This document shows, in pieces, positions 43,629-53,117 of a stretch of 64,000 bases of DNA. The notes beneath the pieces were generated by a model. It worked only from the letters and a program-made list of their open reading frames with translations. It was not told the DNA's origin and made no database searches. Numbering within the stretch: the stretch's first letter is position 1; the number at the start of each line of letters is the position of its first letter. Origin of the DNA: Phenylobacterium sp. (GTDB lineage: Bacteria > Pseudomonadota > Alphaproteobacteria > Caulobacterales > Caulobacteraceae); NCBI RefSeq assembly GCF_019636135.1, contig NZ_JAHBYD010000003.1, positions 62,001 to 126,000 of the forward strand, given 5' to 3'. The position numbers and the translations under genes were made by a program.

Positions 43629-45035
43629 ATGAGCCGTTTGGGGGCGGGCGCGCTGGAGCGGCTTCGGCGGCCCTCGCTCGCCCGCCGGCTGGTGATGCTC
43701 GCCGTCGGCTGGAGCTTCGCGGCCCTGGTGATCTCGGCCGTGGTGCTGGCGCTGCTCTTCCAGCAGGCGGCGCTGCGCCGCTTCGACGCCGGCCTGTCCG
43801 ACCTGATCGACAACCTGATCTCGGGCTCGACGGTCGAGGGCGGCGAGGTGCTGGCGCCGGCGCTGACGGACCTCAGGGCGCTTCGGGCCTATTCCGGCCG
43901 CTACTGGGCGATCACCGAGCCCGAGCCGGAGGGCGGCGTGCGCACCCTGACGCCCTCGCGCTCGCTGTGGGATTCCGAGCTCACCGTCCCCAGGGACCTG
44001 CCGTCGCGCCTGCAGGCCGCGCCCTCCAAGCCGATCGCCTTCGACGGGCCGGGGCCGCAGCCCGGCGAGCGGATCCGCGCGGTGGCGCGCTGGACCACCA
44101 TCCCCGGCCGCGAGGCGCCGCTGATCTTCATCGCCGCCGAGAACCGCGGGCCGGTCGACCGCGAGGTGCGCAACTTCGTGACGGCGACGGCCGTGTTCTT
44201 CGCCCTGCTCAGCGCCGGCCTGATCGTGGCGGTGTTCGTGCAGGTGCGGGTCGGCCTGGAGCCGGTGTTCCGCCTCGGCGCCGAGGTGGCCGACGTGCGC
44301 CGCGGCAAGGCCGAGCGGCTGGCCGGGACCTATCCGACCGAGCTGCAGCCGCTGACCGACGAGCTGAACGCGCTCGTGGCGCACAACCAGGAGACCGTGG
44401 AGCGCCAGCGGACCCACGTGGGCAACCTGGCGCACGCGCTGAAGACGCCGATCTCGGTGATGATGACCGAGGCGGCCCAGCGGCCGGGGCCGCTGGCGGA
44501 GGTGGTGACGCGGCAGGCCGACGTGATGCGCCAGCAGGTCGACCACCACCTGCGCCGCGCCCGCGCCGCCGCGCGCAGCCAGGGCCAGGGCGAGCGGACG
44601 TCGGTGGCCGAGGTGCTGGACGAGCTGTCGCGCACCCTGGAGAAGATCTTCCGCGCCAAGGGGGTCGAGATCGACTGGGACGCGCCCGACGAGCTGTTCT
44701 TCCTGGGCGAGCGGCAGGACTTCATGGAGATCGCCGGCAACGCCATGGAGAACGCCGGCAAGTTCGGCAACCGCAGGGTCCGGGTGCGCGCCGAGGCCTC
44801 GGGGCCGGAGAAGATGCGCCTGACCGTGGAGGACGACGGGCCGGGGCTGACCCCCGGCCAGCGCGAGGAGGTGGTGCGCCGCGGCGCCCGCCTGGACGAG
44901 AACGCGCCGGGGTCCGGCCTGGGGCTCTCGATCATCGACGAGCTGGCGCGGGCCTACCGCGGCGCCCTGACGCTCGGCGATTCCAGCCTGGGCGGGCTCG
45001 CGGTGGTCGTCGACCTGCCCGGGGCGGAATCCTGA
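43629..45035 (+). CDS. PhoQ-like membrane sensor histidine kinase
   Basis: 468 residues. Two membrane segments, residues 18-45 (LVMLAVGWSFAALVISAVVLALL) and about 178-205, flank a periplasmic sensor of about 130 residues. HAMP-like VRVGLEPVFRLGAEVADVRRGK follows. H-box: HVGNLAHALKTPISVMMTEA, the PhoQ-type variant. N-box EIAGNAMENAGKF, G1 VEDDGPGLTP, G2 GSGLGLSII. Pairs with the regulator just upstream; the periplasmic PepSY protein may be a third component. Confidence 0.93.
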   Translation: MSRLGAGALERLRRPSLARRLVMLAVGWSFAALVISAVVLALLFQQAALRRFDAGLSDLIDNLISGSTVEGGEVLAPALTDLRALRAYSGRYWAITEPEPEGGVRTLTPSRSLWDSELTVPRDLPSRLQAAPSKPIAFDGPGPQPGERIRAVARWTTIPGREAPLIFIAAENRGPVDREVRNFVTATAVFFALLSAGLIVAVFVQVRVGLEPVFRLGAEVADVRRGKAERLAGTYPTELQPLTDELNALVAHNQETVERQRTHVGNLAHALKTPISVMMTEAAQRPGPLAEVVTRQADVMRQQVDHHLRRARAAARSQGQGERTSVAEVLDELSRTLEKIFRAKGVEIDWDAPDELFFLGERQDFMEIAGNAMENAGKFGNRRVRVRAEASGPEKMRLTVEDDGPGLTPGQREEVVRRGARLDENAPGSGLGLSIIDELARAYRGALTLGDSSLGGLAVVVDLPGAES

Positions 45036-45114
45036 AAATCCAGTTTTCGTAAAGCCTTAACTGCCGCTACGTCATATTCCCGGTAACGACGTTCCGTCGG
45101 GATTTGGGAACCAC

Positions 45115-46491
45115 ATGGCCGCGCTGAACGAGCGCAAGATCGCCATCGTCCGCACGCTGGTCGAGACCGCGCCCGACAAGGTCGTCGGCGGCCTCCAGGC
45201 GGCGTTGGCCGAGACCGGGGCGGATACGGCCCTGGGGGGCGTGCGGCGGCTGGTCGAGGCCGAGGTGCGCGAGCGGACGCTGCGCAACCTCGTGCTGCAG
45301 CCGATCGTGCCGATGTGCGTGGGCGGCGGCGACGATCCGCGGCGGCTGACCTTCCCGTCGAAGGCGCTGGGCCACGTCTGGCGCGCGCTGCGCCTCAGCC
45401 ACGGCGAGACGATCGCGCGCGTGCAGACCGACCTGGACGAGCAGGCGCCGGTCCACACCATCATGGCCGCCTTCGACGACCTGTCGGCGGCCGCCGTCGC
45501 CGGCCTGCGCGCGGCGGCGACGCCCGACGACCTGGCCGCCCTCGCCGCCTGCGACCAGGGCCGGCCGGGGGGCGGCGAGATGTTCGTCGCCTGCCTCGAC
45601 ATCGCGCCGGTCGTCCGCCGCGCCACGCAGCGCCTCCCCGAGTGGCTGGCCCACCCCGGCGGCGAGACCAGCGCGGCGGCGCGCCTCGCCTACAAGGACG
45701 CGGTGGCCATCTCGGAGGACTCCGGGCCGCGCTTCTTCGAGATGCTGGCCGCCCAGATGGCCCAGCCCTGGATGGTGCTGCGCGTCATCTCGGCGGTGAT
45801 GGACAAGCCGACCGAGCGCTACCTGCGCGACTCCGAGCTGGCCGGCTTCGGCGAGCACCTGCTGGCCGACATCGACGCCTCGCTCTCCGCCATCGGCGCC
45901 CTGAAGGCCGACGACGGGCCCGGCGCGGGCCAGGAGGCCGCGCGCCGCGCCGACCTCGTCGTGCAGCAGATCCTGGAGGTGGAGACCTCGCTGGACCTGC
46001 AGCGCGAGCAGGGCTGGGGCCAGCGGGTGTTCAAGCAGCGCGCCAGCCTGGCCGCCGTGGTCGAGGGCCGCCTGCGCGAGGCCGAGAAGGCCGCCATCGA
46101 GGCCCTGCCGACCCACACGCCGCGCCAGCAGCGGGTGCGCCGCCCGGCGCCGCGCCTGAGCGACCCGCCGCAGGACAAGCTGGTCAACCGCGCGATGACG
46201 CTGCTGTCGTTCTCGGACGAGCTGCGCTCGACGGCCAACTACGGCGGCTTCTCCTCCACCCGGAACAAGCTGATCGAGAAGCTGGGCGAGCACCTCGACC
46301 ACTACGTCGAGGAGGTGCTGGAGCTGATCCGCACCGACGAATGCGAGAGCCTGGAGAACGCCCAGGCGTTCCTGGAGATCGCCGCACGCTGCAACCAGCA
46401 CATCCGCGGCGACAAGGCCGCCGAGATCGTGCGCCGTCGCGCCCACGCCGCCACCTGCCCCGACCCGCCGGCGATGGCGGCGGAGGGCTGA
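45115..46491 (+). CDS. Conserved helical protein of unknown function
   Basis: 458 residues, mostly alpha-helical, with no signal peptide or membrane segment. Noticeable stretches are LNERKIAIVRTLVETAPDKVVGGLQAAL, VREITLR-like VRERTLRNLVLQPIVPMC, HVWRALRLSHGETIARV, FFEMLAAQMAQPWMVLRVISAVMD and LSFSDELRSTANYGGFSSTRNKLIEKLGEHLDHYVEEVLELIR. I do not recognise the family. It reads after the PhoQ-like gene but with its own 79-nt gap containing a TTAAC motif. A cytoplasmic scaffold or regulator is possible. Confidence 0.7.
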   Translation: MAALNERKIAIVRTLVETAPDKVVGGLQAALAETGADTALGGVRRLVEAEVRERTLRNLVLQPIVPMCVGGGDDPRRLTFPSKALGHVWRALRLSHGETIARVQTDLDEQAPVHTIMAAFDDLSAAAVAGLRAAATPDDLAALAACDQGRPGGGEMFVACLDIAPVVRRATQRLPEWLAHPGGETSAAARLAYKDAVAISEDSGPRFFEMLAAQMAQPWMVLRVISAVMDKPTERYLRDSELAGFGEHLLADIDASLSAIGALKADDGPGAGQEAARRADLVVQQILEVETSLDLQREQGWGQRVFKQRASLAAVVEGRLREAEKAAIEALPTHTPRQQRVRRPAPRLSDPPQDKLVNRAMTLLSFSDELRSTANYGGFSSTRNKLIEKLGEHLDHYVEEVLELIRTDECESLENAQAFLEIAARCNQHIRGDKAAEIVRRRAHAATCPDPPAMAAEG

Positions 46492-46549
46492 GCGGCCGCG
46501 ACCGCGAGTCCGCTCGCGCGGGTCGGCGCTTTCGGCTACACGCGCGGGC

Positions 46550-47629
46550 ATGTTGTTGTTCTGGGCCGTGGCCGGGGTGCTCGCCGCCGCTGCGGCGGGC
46601 CTGATCCTGATGCGCGCCGCGGGCGCGGCCGGCGAGGCGGCGGCCGCCGACCCGGCGCCCGTCCTCTACAAGCGCCAGCTTTCCGAGATCGGCGACCTCG
46701 TCGACCGCGGCCTGATGGGCGAGGCCGAGCGCAAGGGTGCGGAGGCGGAAGCCGCGCGGCGGCTGCTGGCGGCCAGCGACCGGATCGAGGCGCCGTGGAG
46801 CGCCGATCCGCGGGCGCGGGCGGCCGTGCTGGTCGCGGTGTGCGCGGCGCCGGCGCTGGCGCTGGGCCTCTACCTGAAGCTGGGCGCGGCGGGCTTGCAG
46901 GACCAGCCGTACGAGACGCGGGTCGCCGCGTGGCAGGGCGCCAATCTCGACAGCCTGACGCCGCCGCAGCTCGCGGCGGTGATGCGCAAGGTGACGTCCG
47001 AGCGGCCGAACGACCCCGAGGGCCTGCGACTGCTGGGGATGGTCGAGAGCGCGTCGGACAATCCGATCGCGGCGGTCCGGGCGCTGCGGCGCGCGGCCCA
47101 GCTCGCGCCCGGTAACGCCGACATCTGGCGCCAGCTTGGCGAGGCCGAGGTGGTGGCCGGCGGCGGCAAGATGGGCGCGGGCGCGGAGACGGCGTTCAAT
47201 CGCGTGCTGGCGCTCAGCCCCGGCGACGCGGGCGCGCGGTTCTACCTGGCGCGCGGCAAGGCGGAGGCCGGCAGGACGGCCGAGGCGGTCGCGGACCTGC
47301 GGGGGCTGCTGGCGGCCATGCCCGCGGGCGATCCGCGCCGCGCGGTGGTGGAGCAGGAGGTCGCGCGCATAGAGGGCCGCCCGGCCGGCCCGACGGCCGA
47401 TCCGCAGCAACTGGCGATGATCCGGGGCATGGTGGCCAGCCTCGCGGCCAAGCTGGAGGCCGACCCGGACAACCCCGACGGCTGGGTGCGGCTGGTCCGC
47501 GCCTACGCCGTGCTGGGCGATACGGCCAAGCGCGACGCGGCCTATTCGAAGGCGCGGGCGAAATACGCCGGACAACCGGCCGTGCTGCAACAGCTCGACG
47601 AGGCCGCCCGCGCGGAGACGATGCGATGA
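46550..47629 (+). CDS. ccmI: Cytochrome c maturation protein CcmI
   Basis: 359 residues. An N-terminal membrane helix (MLLFWAVAGVLAAAAAGLIL) and a second at about residue 85-105 flank YKRQLSEIGDLVDRGLMGEAERKGAEAEAARRLL, the CcmI cytoplasmic heptad region. The C-terminal periplasmic part has TPR repeats: PEGLRLLGMVESASDNPIAAVRALRRAAQLAPGNADIWRQLGEAEV. CcmI holds apocytochrome c for haem ligation. First of four overlapping genes. Confidence 0.94.
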   Translation: MLLFWAVAGVLAAAAAGLILMRAAGAAGEAAAADPAPVLYKRQLSEIGDLVDRGLMGEAERKGAEAEAARRLLAASDRIEAPWSADPRARAAVLVAVCAAPALALGLYLKLGAAGLQDQPYETRVAAWQGANLDSLTPPQLAAVMRKVTSERPNDPEGLRLLGMVESASDNPIAAVRALRRAAQLAPGNADIWRQLGEAEVVAGGGKMGAGAETAFNRVLALSPGDAGARFYLARGKAEAGRTAEAVADLRGLLAAMPAGDPRRAVVEQEVARIEGRPAGPTADPQQLAMIRGMVASLAAKLEADPDNPDGWVRLVRAYAVLGDTAKRDAAYSKARAKYAGQPAVLQQLDEAARAETMR

Positions 47630-48117
47630 GTTTCCTGCCGAAATCCCGCAAGGCGCGGACCCGCCTGCTGCTGCTGTCGATCATCGCGCCGGTGGTGATC
47701 GCCGCCGTGGGCCTGTCGCTGTGGGGCATGCGCGACTCGATCTCGCTGTTCTACACGCCCTCGCAGGCGCAAGCCGCGAACCCGCCGCCGGGCCGCTCCA
47801 TCCAACTCGGCGGCCTCGTGACCGCGGGCTCGGTGCTGAAGCATCCCGACGGGCGCGTGGAGTTCACGGTCGCCGACAACACGGCTTCGGATCGCGTGGT
47901 CTACCAGGGCGACCTGCCGGACCTCTTCCGCGAAGGGCAGGGGATCGTGGCCGAGGGTTCGTACCGCAAGGACGGCGTCTTCGAGGCCAAGCGCGTGCTG
48001 GCCAAGCACGACGAGACCTACATGCCCAAGGCCCTCGCCGACGAGCTGAAGGAGAAGGGCGAGTACCGCGGCGCCGGGACGACCTCGGCGGCCACCGGCG
48101 CGGGCCCCGGCCGATGA
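47626..48117 (+). CDS. ccmE: Haem chaperone CcmE
   Basis: 163 residues with an N-terminal membrane anchor (LLLLSIIAPVVIAAVGLSLWGM) and an OB-fold. RSIQLGGLVTAGSVLKHPDGRVEFTVAD, VVYQGDLPDLFREGQGIVAEGSY are family signatures. The covalent haem-binding His lies in VLAKHDETYMPKAL, with the conserved Tyr four residues on. It ferries haem to CcmF. Start overlaps the ccmI stop (ATGA). Confidence 0.97.
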   Translation: MSFLPKSRKARTRLLLLSIIAPVVIAAVGLSLWGMRDSISLFYTPSQAQAANPPPGRSIQLGGLVTAGSVLKHPDGRVEFTVADNTASDRVVYQGDLPDLFREGQGIVAEGSYRKDGVFEAKRVLAKHDETYMPKALADELKEKGEYRGAGTTSAATGAGPGR

Positions 48118-50081
48118 TCGCGGAGATCGGCGCCTTCGCCCTGATCCTGGCGCTGGCGCTCTCCGTCGCCCAGGCCGGGCTGTCGTTCGCCGGGCGGATG
48201 CGTCGCTCCAGCGCCCTGGCCGGGGCGGGCGAGGGCGCGGCGATCGCGGCGTTCCTGGGCGTGGCCGGCGCGTTCGCGGCGCTGATGCACGCCTTCGTCG
48301 TCTCGGACTTCTCGGTGGCGAACGTGGCGATGAACTCGCACTCGGAGAAGCCGCTGCTCTACCGCGTCGCCGGGACCTGGGGCAGCCACGAGGGCTCGAT
48401 GCTCCTGTGGTGCCTGGCGCTGACCGGCTTCGGCGCGGCGGTGGCGGGGCTGGGGCGCACGCTGCCGCGGGGCCTGCGGGCGCTGACGGTGGGGACGCAA
48501 GGGCTGCTGGGGACGGTGTTCCTGGCCTACACGGTCTTCGCCTCGAACCCGCTGGCGCGCGTGCTGCAGCCGCCGGTCGAGGGCCGCTCGCTGAACCCGC
48601 TGCTGCAGGACCCGGCGCTCGCGGTGCATCCGCCGTTCCTCTACGCGGGCTACGTCGGCATGTCGGTGGTGTTCTCGCTGGCGGTGGCGGCGCTGATCGA
48701 GGGGCGCGTCGATGCGGCCTGGTCGCGCTGGGTGCGGCCCTGGGCGCTGGCGGCCTGGAGCCTGCTCACCGTCGGCATCACCCTGGGCTCGTTCTGGGCC
48801 TACTACGAGCTGGGCTGGGGCGGCTGGTGGTTCTGGGACCCGGTGGAGAACGCCAGCTTCATGCCCTGGCTGATCGCCACCGCCCTGCTGCACAGCGCGA
48901 TCGTCACCGAGAAGCGCGGCGCGCTGGCGGGCTGGACGGTCTTCCTGGCGCTGGCGGCCTTCACCTTCTCGATGCTGGGCGCGTTCCTGGTGCGCTCGGG
49001 CGTGCTGACCAGCGTGCATGCGTTCGCGGTGGACCCGACGCGGGGCGTGCTGCTGCTGATCATCCTGGGGCTGACGTCCGGCTCGGCGTTCGCCCTCTTC
49101 GCCTGGCGTGCGCCGACGCTGGGCCAGGGCGGGATGTTCGCGCCGGTCAGCCGCGAGAGCGCGCTGGTGCTGAACAACATCCTGCTGGCGGCGGCGACGG
49201 CGACGGTTCTCCTGGGTACGCTCTATCCGCTGATCCGCGAGGCGATGTCGGGCGAGGCGATCTCGGTGGGGCCGCCCTACTTCAACCTGACGTTCACGCC
49301 GCTGATGGCGGCGCTGCTGATCCTGCTGCCCATCGGCCCGCTGCTGGCCTGGAAGCGCGGCGACGCGGGCGGGGCGGTGAAGCGGCTGCAGATCGCCGTG
49401 GCCGTGGCGGTGGTGGCCGCGGTGGCGGTGGGCCTGCTGGTCGCGCCGCGCAACACCTGGGGCGCGCTGGGCGTGGCGCTGGGCGGCTGGCTGATCGCCG
49501 GCGCCCTGGCCGAGATCGCCGAGCGCACGCGGGCCTTCCGCGCGCCCTGGGCCGAGACGCGGCGCCGGCTCACCGGCCTGCCGCGCGGGGCGTGGGGCAT
49601 GACGCTGGCGCACCTGGGCCTGGGCGTCTTCGTGCTGGGCGCGGTGTTCGAGGTGTCGTGGAAGGTCGAGGCGGCCGAGGCGCTGCCGGTGGGCGGGGCG
49701 CTGGACGTGGGCGGCTATCACGTGCGCCTGGCCGCCGTCCAGGGCGTGAACGGCCCCAACTACGACGTCGACCGCGGGACCGTGGTGGTGACCCGCGCGG
49801 GCGCGCCGGTCTGCGAGGTGCAGCCCGAGCGGCGGCTCTACCTCGCCGGCGGCCAGACGACGTCCGAGGTCGGCATCTGCTACCGCGGCCTCAGCCACCT
49901 CTACATCGTGCTCGGCGAACAGCGCGACGGGGGCGCGTTCCTGGTCCGCGCCTACTGGAACCCGTGGGCCAGCCTGATCTTCCTCGGGCCGGTGATCATG
50001 GGGCTGGGCGGGCTGGTCTCGCTGTCGGACCGGCGGCTGCGGCTCGGCGTCGGGCGCCGCCGCAAGGAACCCGCGACGTGA
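48114..50081 (+). CDS. ccmF: Haem lyase CcmF
   Basis: About 655 residues, some 14-15 membrane helices, from the ATG at 48114 that overlaps the ccmE stop; a longer frame from 47721 is not real. Diagnostic motifs: WGSHEGSMLLW, LNPLLQDPALAVHPPFLYAGYVG, and the tryptophan-rich haem site ELGWGGWWFWDPVENASFMPWL, then VRSGVLTSVHAFA. A large periplasmic domain lies near the C-terminus. CcmF with CcmH and CcmI attaches haem to apocytochrome c. Confidence 0.97.
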   Translation: MIAEIGAFALILALALSVAQAGLSFAGRMRRSSALAGAGEGAAIAAFLGVAGAFAALMHAFVVSDFSVANVAMNSHSEKPLLYRVAGTWGSHEGSMLLWCLALTGFGAAVAGLGRTLPRGLRALTVGTQGLLGTVFLAYTVFASNPLARVLQPPVEGRSLNPLLQDPALAVHPPFLYAGYVGMSVVFSLAVAALIEGRVDAAWSRWVRPWALAAWSLLTVGITLGSFWAYYELGWGGWWFWDPVENASFMPWLIATALLHSAIVTEKRGALAGWTVFLALAAFTFSMLGAFLVRSGVLTSVHAFAVDPTRGVLLLIILGLTSGSAFALFAWRAPTLGQGGMFAPVSRESALVLNNILLAAATATVLLGTLYPLIREAMSGEAISVGPPYFNLTFTPLMAALLILLPIGPLLAWKRGDAGGAVKRLQIAVAVAVVAAVAVGLLVAPRNTWGALGVALGGWLIAGALAEIAERTRAFRAPWAETRRRLTGLPRGAWGMTLAHLGLGVFVLGAVFEVSWKVEAAEALPVGGALDVGGYHVRLAAVQGVNGPNYDVDRGTVVVTRAGAPVCEVQPERRLYLAGGQTTSEVGICYRGLSHLYIVLGEQRDGGAFLVRAYWNPWASLIFLGPVIMGLGGLVSLSDRRLRLGVGRRRKEPAT

Positions 50082-50530
50082 GGCCGCGCCTCGCCTTCGC
50101 CGCCCTGGCCGGGGTGTTCTGCCTCGCCGCGGCCTCGGATCCGGCCGAGCGGCTCCCCGATCCGGCGCAGGAGGCGCAGGCCCGCGCCGTCTTCCGCGAC
50201 GTGCGCTGCCTCGTCTGCCAGAACGAATCGATCGACGACAGCGAAGCCGATCTCGCCCGCGACCTGCGCCAGATCGTGCGCGAGCAGGTGAAGGCGGGCC
50301 GCTCGGACGCCGAGATCAAGCGCTTCCTGACCGACCGCTACGGCGAATTCGTGCTGCTGACGCCCGCGTGGTCGGTGGGCAACCTGGTCCTCTGGGGCGG
50401 GCCGTTCCTGGTGGTCCTGGCGGGCGCGGCGCTGCTATGGCTCAGGTTGCGGGACCGCGCGCCGGAACCCGAACTCACGGATGTGGAACTCGAACGGCTC
50501 GGCTCGATGTCCAAGGACGAAACGCCCTGA
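50078..50530 (+). CDS. ccmH: Cytochrome c maturation thioredoxin-like protein CcmH
   Basis: 150 residues starting with GTG at 50078, overlapping ccmF by 4 nt. Signal peptide LAFAALAGVFCLAAASDPAE. The CcmH motif is VRCLVCQNESIDDSEADLARDLRQIVREQVKAG with a CxxC pair, followed by FLTDRYGEFVLLTPAWS and one C-terminal membrane helix. It reduces apocytochrome cysteines. The thioredoxin CcmG/DsbE, often placed between ccmF and ccmH, is absent here. Confidence 0.95.
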   Translation: MRPRLAFAALAGVFCLAAASDPAERLPDPAQEAQARAVFRDVRCLVCQNESIDDSEADLARDLRQIVREQVKAGRSDAEIKRFLTDRYGEFVLLTPAWSVGNLVLWGGPFLVVLAGAALLWLRLRDRAPEPELTDVELERLGSMSKDETP

Positions 50531-50681
50531 CACGATCCCGCCAACAAATGGACGCGAAGCCGGTCTTTAGGGTGGACCGAAAGTAACTTGCGGGGGCGTT
50601 GCACTTCGGTGCATCCGACCTAGGTTGTTTGAGCGCCGTCCGACCCCGGAAACAGGGGCGCGCGCAGGGAAACGAAGGCTG

Positions 50682-52268
50682 ATGACTTCCAAGAAGACGG
50701 GTTACCTCCTGGGCGCCGTGGCCGGCGCCGGCGTGATGGCCGCCGCCGTGGCGGGGGCGGGCATGCGATTGCCGTCCGCCCACGCGGAGCTGGCTCCGGG
50801 CGGGCTGATCAAGGCTTCGACCGCGCCGATCTTCGCGCCGCCGCCGGGCGCGCCCATGTCGTTCGCCGACATCTTCGACCGCGTCTCGCCGGCCGTGGTG
50901 TCGATCAACGTGACCAGCCGGGTCGACGCGAGTGCGCTGAGCCGCATCCCCGGCCTGCCGTTCGGGATCATCCCGCGCGGGCCGCAGGGTGGGCAGGACG
51001 ACGACGATGGTCCGGGCCGCGGCGACCCGGGCGGCCGCACCGAGCGGGGCCAGCCGCGCCTGCCGACGCAGCAGTCGTCGGGCTCGGGCTTCTTCATCTC
51101 GGCCGACGGCTACATCGTCACCAACAACCACGTCGTCGAGAACGCCGAGAGCATCAAGGTCGTGCTCAAGGACGAGACCGAGCTCGACGCCGAGGTGGTG
51201 GGCCGCGACGAGGCGACCGACCTGGCGGTGATCAAGGTCAAGAACCGCCGCGGGCCGTTCCCCTATGTGAACTTCGAGAACGCCGGCAAGCCGCGCGTGG
51301 GCGACTGGGTCATCACGGTCGGCAACCCGTTCGGCCTGGGCGGTACGGCGACGGCCGGCATCGTCTCGGCCTATGGCCGCGACATCGGCGAGACCTTCGT
51401 CGACTACATCCAGATCGACGCCCCCATCAACCGGGGCAACTCGGGCGGTCCGACGTTCGACGTCTACGGCCGGGTGATCGGCGTGAACACGGCGATCTTC
51501 TCGCCCTCGGGCGGCTCGGTCGGCATCGGCTTCGCGATCCCTTCGGAAGTGGCCGAGGCGGTGACCAAGCAGCTCATCAACGGCGGCAAGATCGAGCGCG
51601 GCTACATCGGCGCCACGATCCAGAACTTCACCGCCGAGATGGCGGAGGCCCAGGGCCTGGGCGACCAGAAGGGCGCCATCGTCTCGGACCTCAGCCCCGG
51701 CGGCCCCTCGCAGCGCGCGGGCATGCAGGTGGGCGACGTGGTCGTGGCGGTGAACGGCGTGGTCGTGAAGTCGAGCTCCGACCTCACGCGCCAGGTGGCG
51801 CGGGTCCGCGCCGGCGACATGCTGCACCTCGACGTCATCCGCGACGGCAAGAAGCGCACGGTGGACATCCGGTCCGGCACGCGCCCGTCCGAGCGCGAGC
51901 TGGCGGCCAACGACAACTCGGGCCGCGGCGGCGCGACGCCGGGCGGGCCCGGCGCGACCCCGGCCCCCAAGGCGCCCGTGCTCGGCATGTCGCTGAGCCC
52001 GCTGGACGAGGGCGCGCGCAACCGCCTGAACCTGCCGGCCGAGGTGCGCGGCGCGCTGATCGACAATGTCGACCAGTCGTCGGACGCCGGCGCCAAGGGC
52101 CTGCGCCGCGGCGACGTGATCACGCTCGCCAACGGCCGTCCGATCAACGGCGCCGCCGAGTTCGCCGCCGTGGTCGACGCCGCGAGGAAGGCCGGGCGCA
52201 GCAGCGTCGTGGTGGGCGTCTATCGCGCCGGCCGCACCGCCTTCCTGCCGATCAAGATTTCGGGGTAG
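50682..52268 (+). CDS. degP: Periplasmic serine protease/chaperone DegP (Do family)
   Basis: 528 residues from the ATG at 50682, after AACGAAGG. Signal peptide with GYLLGAVAGAGVMAAAVAGAG and cleavage near SAHA. The protease domain has His in VTNNHVVENAE, Asp in EATDLAVIKV and Ser in NRGNSGGPTF. Two PDZ domains follow: IGATIQNFTAEMAEAQGLG and VLGMSLSPLDEGARNRLNL. A Gly/Pro-rich loop sits before the His. DegP degrades or refolds misfolded envelope proteins. It is 29 nt upstream of a response-regulator gene and likely in an operon with it. Confidence 0.95.
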   Translation: MTSKKTGYLLGAVAGAGVMAAAVAGAGMRLPSAHAELAPGGLIKASTAPIFAPPPGAPMSFADIFDRVSPAVVSINVTSRVDASALSRIPGLPFGIIPRGPQGGQDDDDGPGRGDPGGRTERGQPRLPTQQSSGSGFFISADGYIVTNNHVVENAESIKVVLKDETELDAEVVGRDEATDLAVIKVKNRRGPFPYVNFENAGKPRVGDWVITVGNPFGLGGTATAGIVSAYGRDIGETFVDYIQIDAPINRGNSGGPTFDVYGRVIGVNTAIFSPSGGSVGIGFAIPSEVAEAVTKQLINGGKIERGYIGATIQNFTAEMAEAQGLGDQKGAIVSDLSPGGPSQRAGMQVGDVVVAVNGVVVKSSSDLTRQVARVRAGDMLHLDVIRDGKKRTVDIRSGTRPSERELAANDNSGRGGATPGGPGATPAPKAPVLGMSLSPLDEGARNRLNLPAEVRGALIDNVDQSSDAGAKGLRRGDVITLANGRPINGAAEFAAVVDAARKAGRSSVVVGVYRAGRTAFLPIKISG

Positions 52269-52297
52269 GCTTCCGGCTCTCAGCGGGCGGGAATCAC

Positions 52298-52969
52298 ATG
52301 CGGATACTGATCGTCGAGGACGACCTGGAGGCGGCCGAAGCCATGGCGCGCGGCCTGACCGAGGCCGGCCATGACTGTGTCCGCGCCGCCGACGGCGAAG
52401 AGGGCCTGACCGCCGCCCGCGGCGCCGAGTTCGACGTCATGGTCGTCGACCGGATGATGCCGAAGATGAACGGCGTGCAGCTCGTCGAGAGCCTGCGCCG
52501 CGAGGGCGACCGCACGCCGGTGCTGTTCCTCTCGGCGCTGGGCGAGGTCAGCGACCGCGTCGACGGCCTGCAGGCCGGCGGCGACGACTACCTCGTGAAG
52601 CCGTACGCCTTCCCCGAGCTGATCGCCCGGATCGAGGCGCTCAACCGGCGGCGCGACACCGGTTCGGTCCAGACCCTGCTGAAGGTGGGCGAACTGGAGA
52701 TGGACCTGATCGCCCGCACGGTCCATCGCCAGGGCAAGGAGATCGACCTGCAGCCGCGCGAGTTCCAGCTCCTGGAATTCATGATGCGCCACGCCGGCCA
52801 GTCGGTGACCCGCACCATGCTGCTGGAGAAGGTCTGGCACTACCACTTCGACCCGCAGACCAACGTCATCGACGTCCACATCAGCCGCCTGCGCTCGAAG
52901 ATCGACAAGGGCTTCGACCGGCCGATGCTGCAGACCGTGCGCGGCGCGGGCTACCGCCTGGATGCGTAA
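52298..52969 (+). CDS. OmpR-family response regulator
   Basis: 223 residues. Receiver: MRILIVEDDLEAAEAMARGL, Asp in VMVVDRMMPKMNGVQLVE, LFLSALGEVSDRVDGLQAGGDDYLVKPYAFPEL. Winged helix: LQPREFQLLEFMMRHAGQSVTRTMLLEKVWHYHFDPQTNVIDVHISRLRSKID and LQTVRGAGYRL. TctD/CusR-like. Its kinase lies downstream beyond hairpin element D, and degP upstream, which suggests control of envelope stress. Confidence 0.93.
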   Translation: MRILIVEDDLEAAEAMARGLTEAGHDCVRAADGEEGLTAARGAEFDVMVVDRMMPKMNGVQLVESLRREGDRTPVLFLSALGEVSDRVDGLQAGGDDYLVKPYAFPELIARIEALNRRRDTGSVQTLLKVGELEMDLIARTVHRQGKEIDLQPREFQLLEFMMRHAGQSVTRTMLLEKVWHYHFDPQTNVIDVHISRLRSKIDKGFDRPMLQTVRGAGYRLDA

Positions 52970-52993
52970 CCGCGCCGAAGGCGCTGAAGACTT

Positions 52994-53104
52994 GAACCCC
53001 GGAAGACACGGAAAACACGGAAGACGTTCGTCCGGGAGAAGCCTGGCGGGCACGGGCCCTGTCCGTGTCTTCCGTGGTTCGAATATTGCGGCGCCCGTGC
53101 GCCG
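52994..53104. repeat. Imperfect-hairpin repeat element D between regulator and kinase
   Basis: Arm one starts gaaccccggaagacacgg (52994) with repeated gaaaacacggaag units; the complement cgtgtcttccgtggttcgaa ends at 53083. A GC palindrome, gcggcgcccgtgcgccgc, follows. Same layout as elements A to C. It lies within the transcribed gap of a two-component operon and could attenuate kinase expression. Confidence 0.65.
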
Positions 53105-53117
53105 CAGCGGTGGGTAG

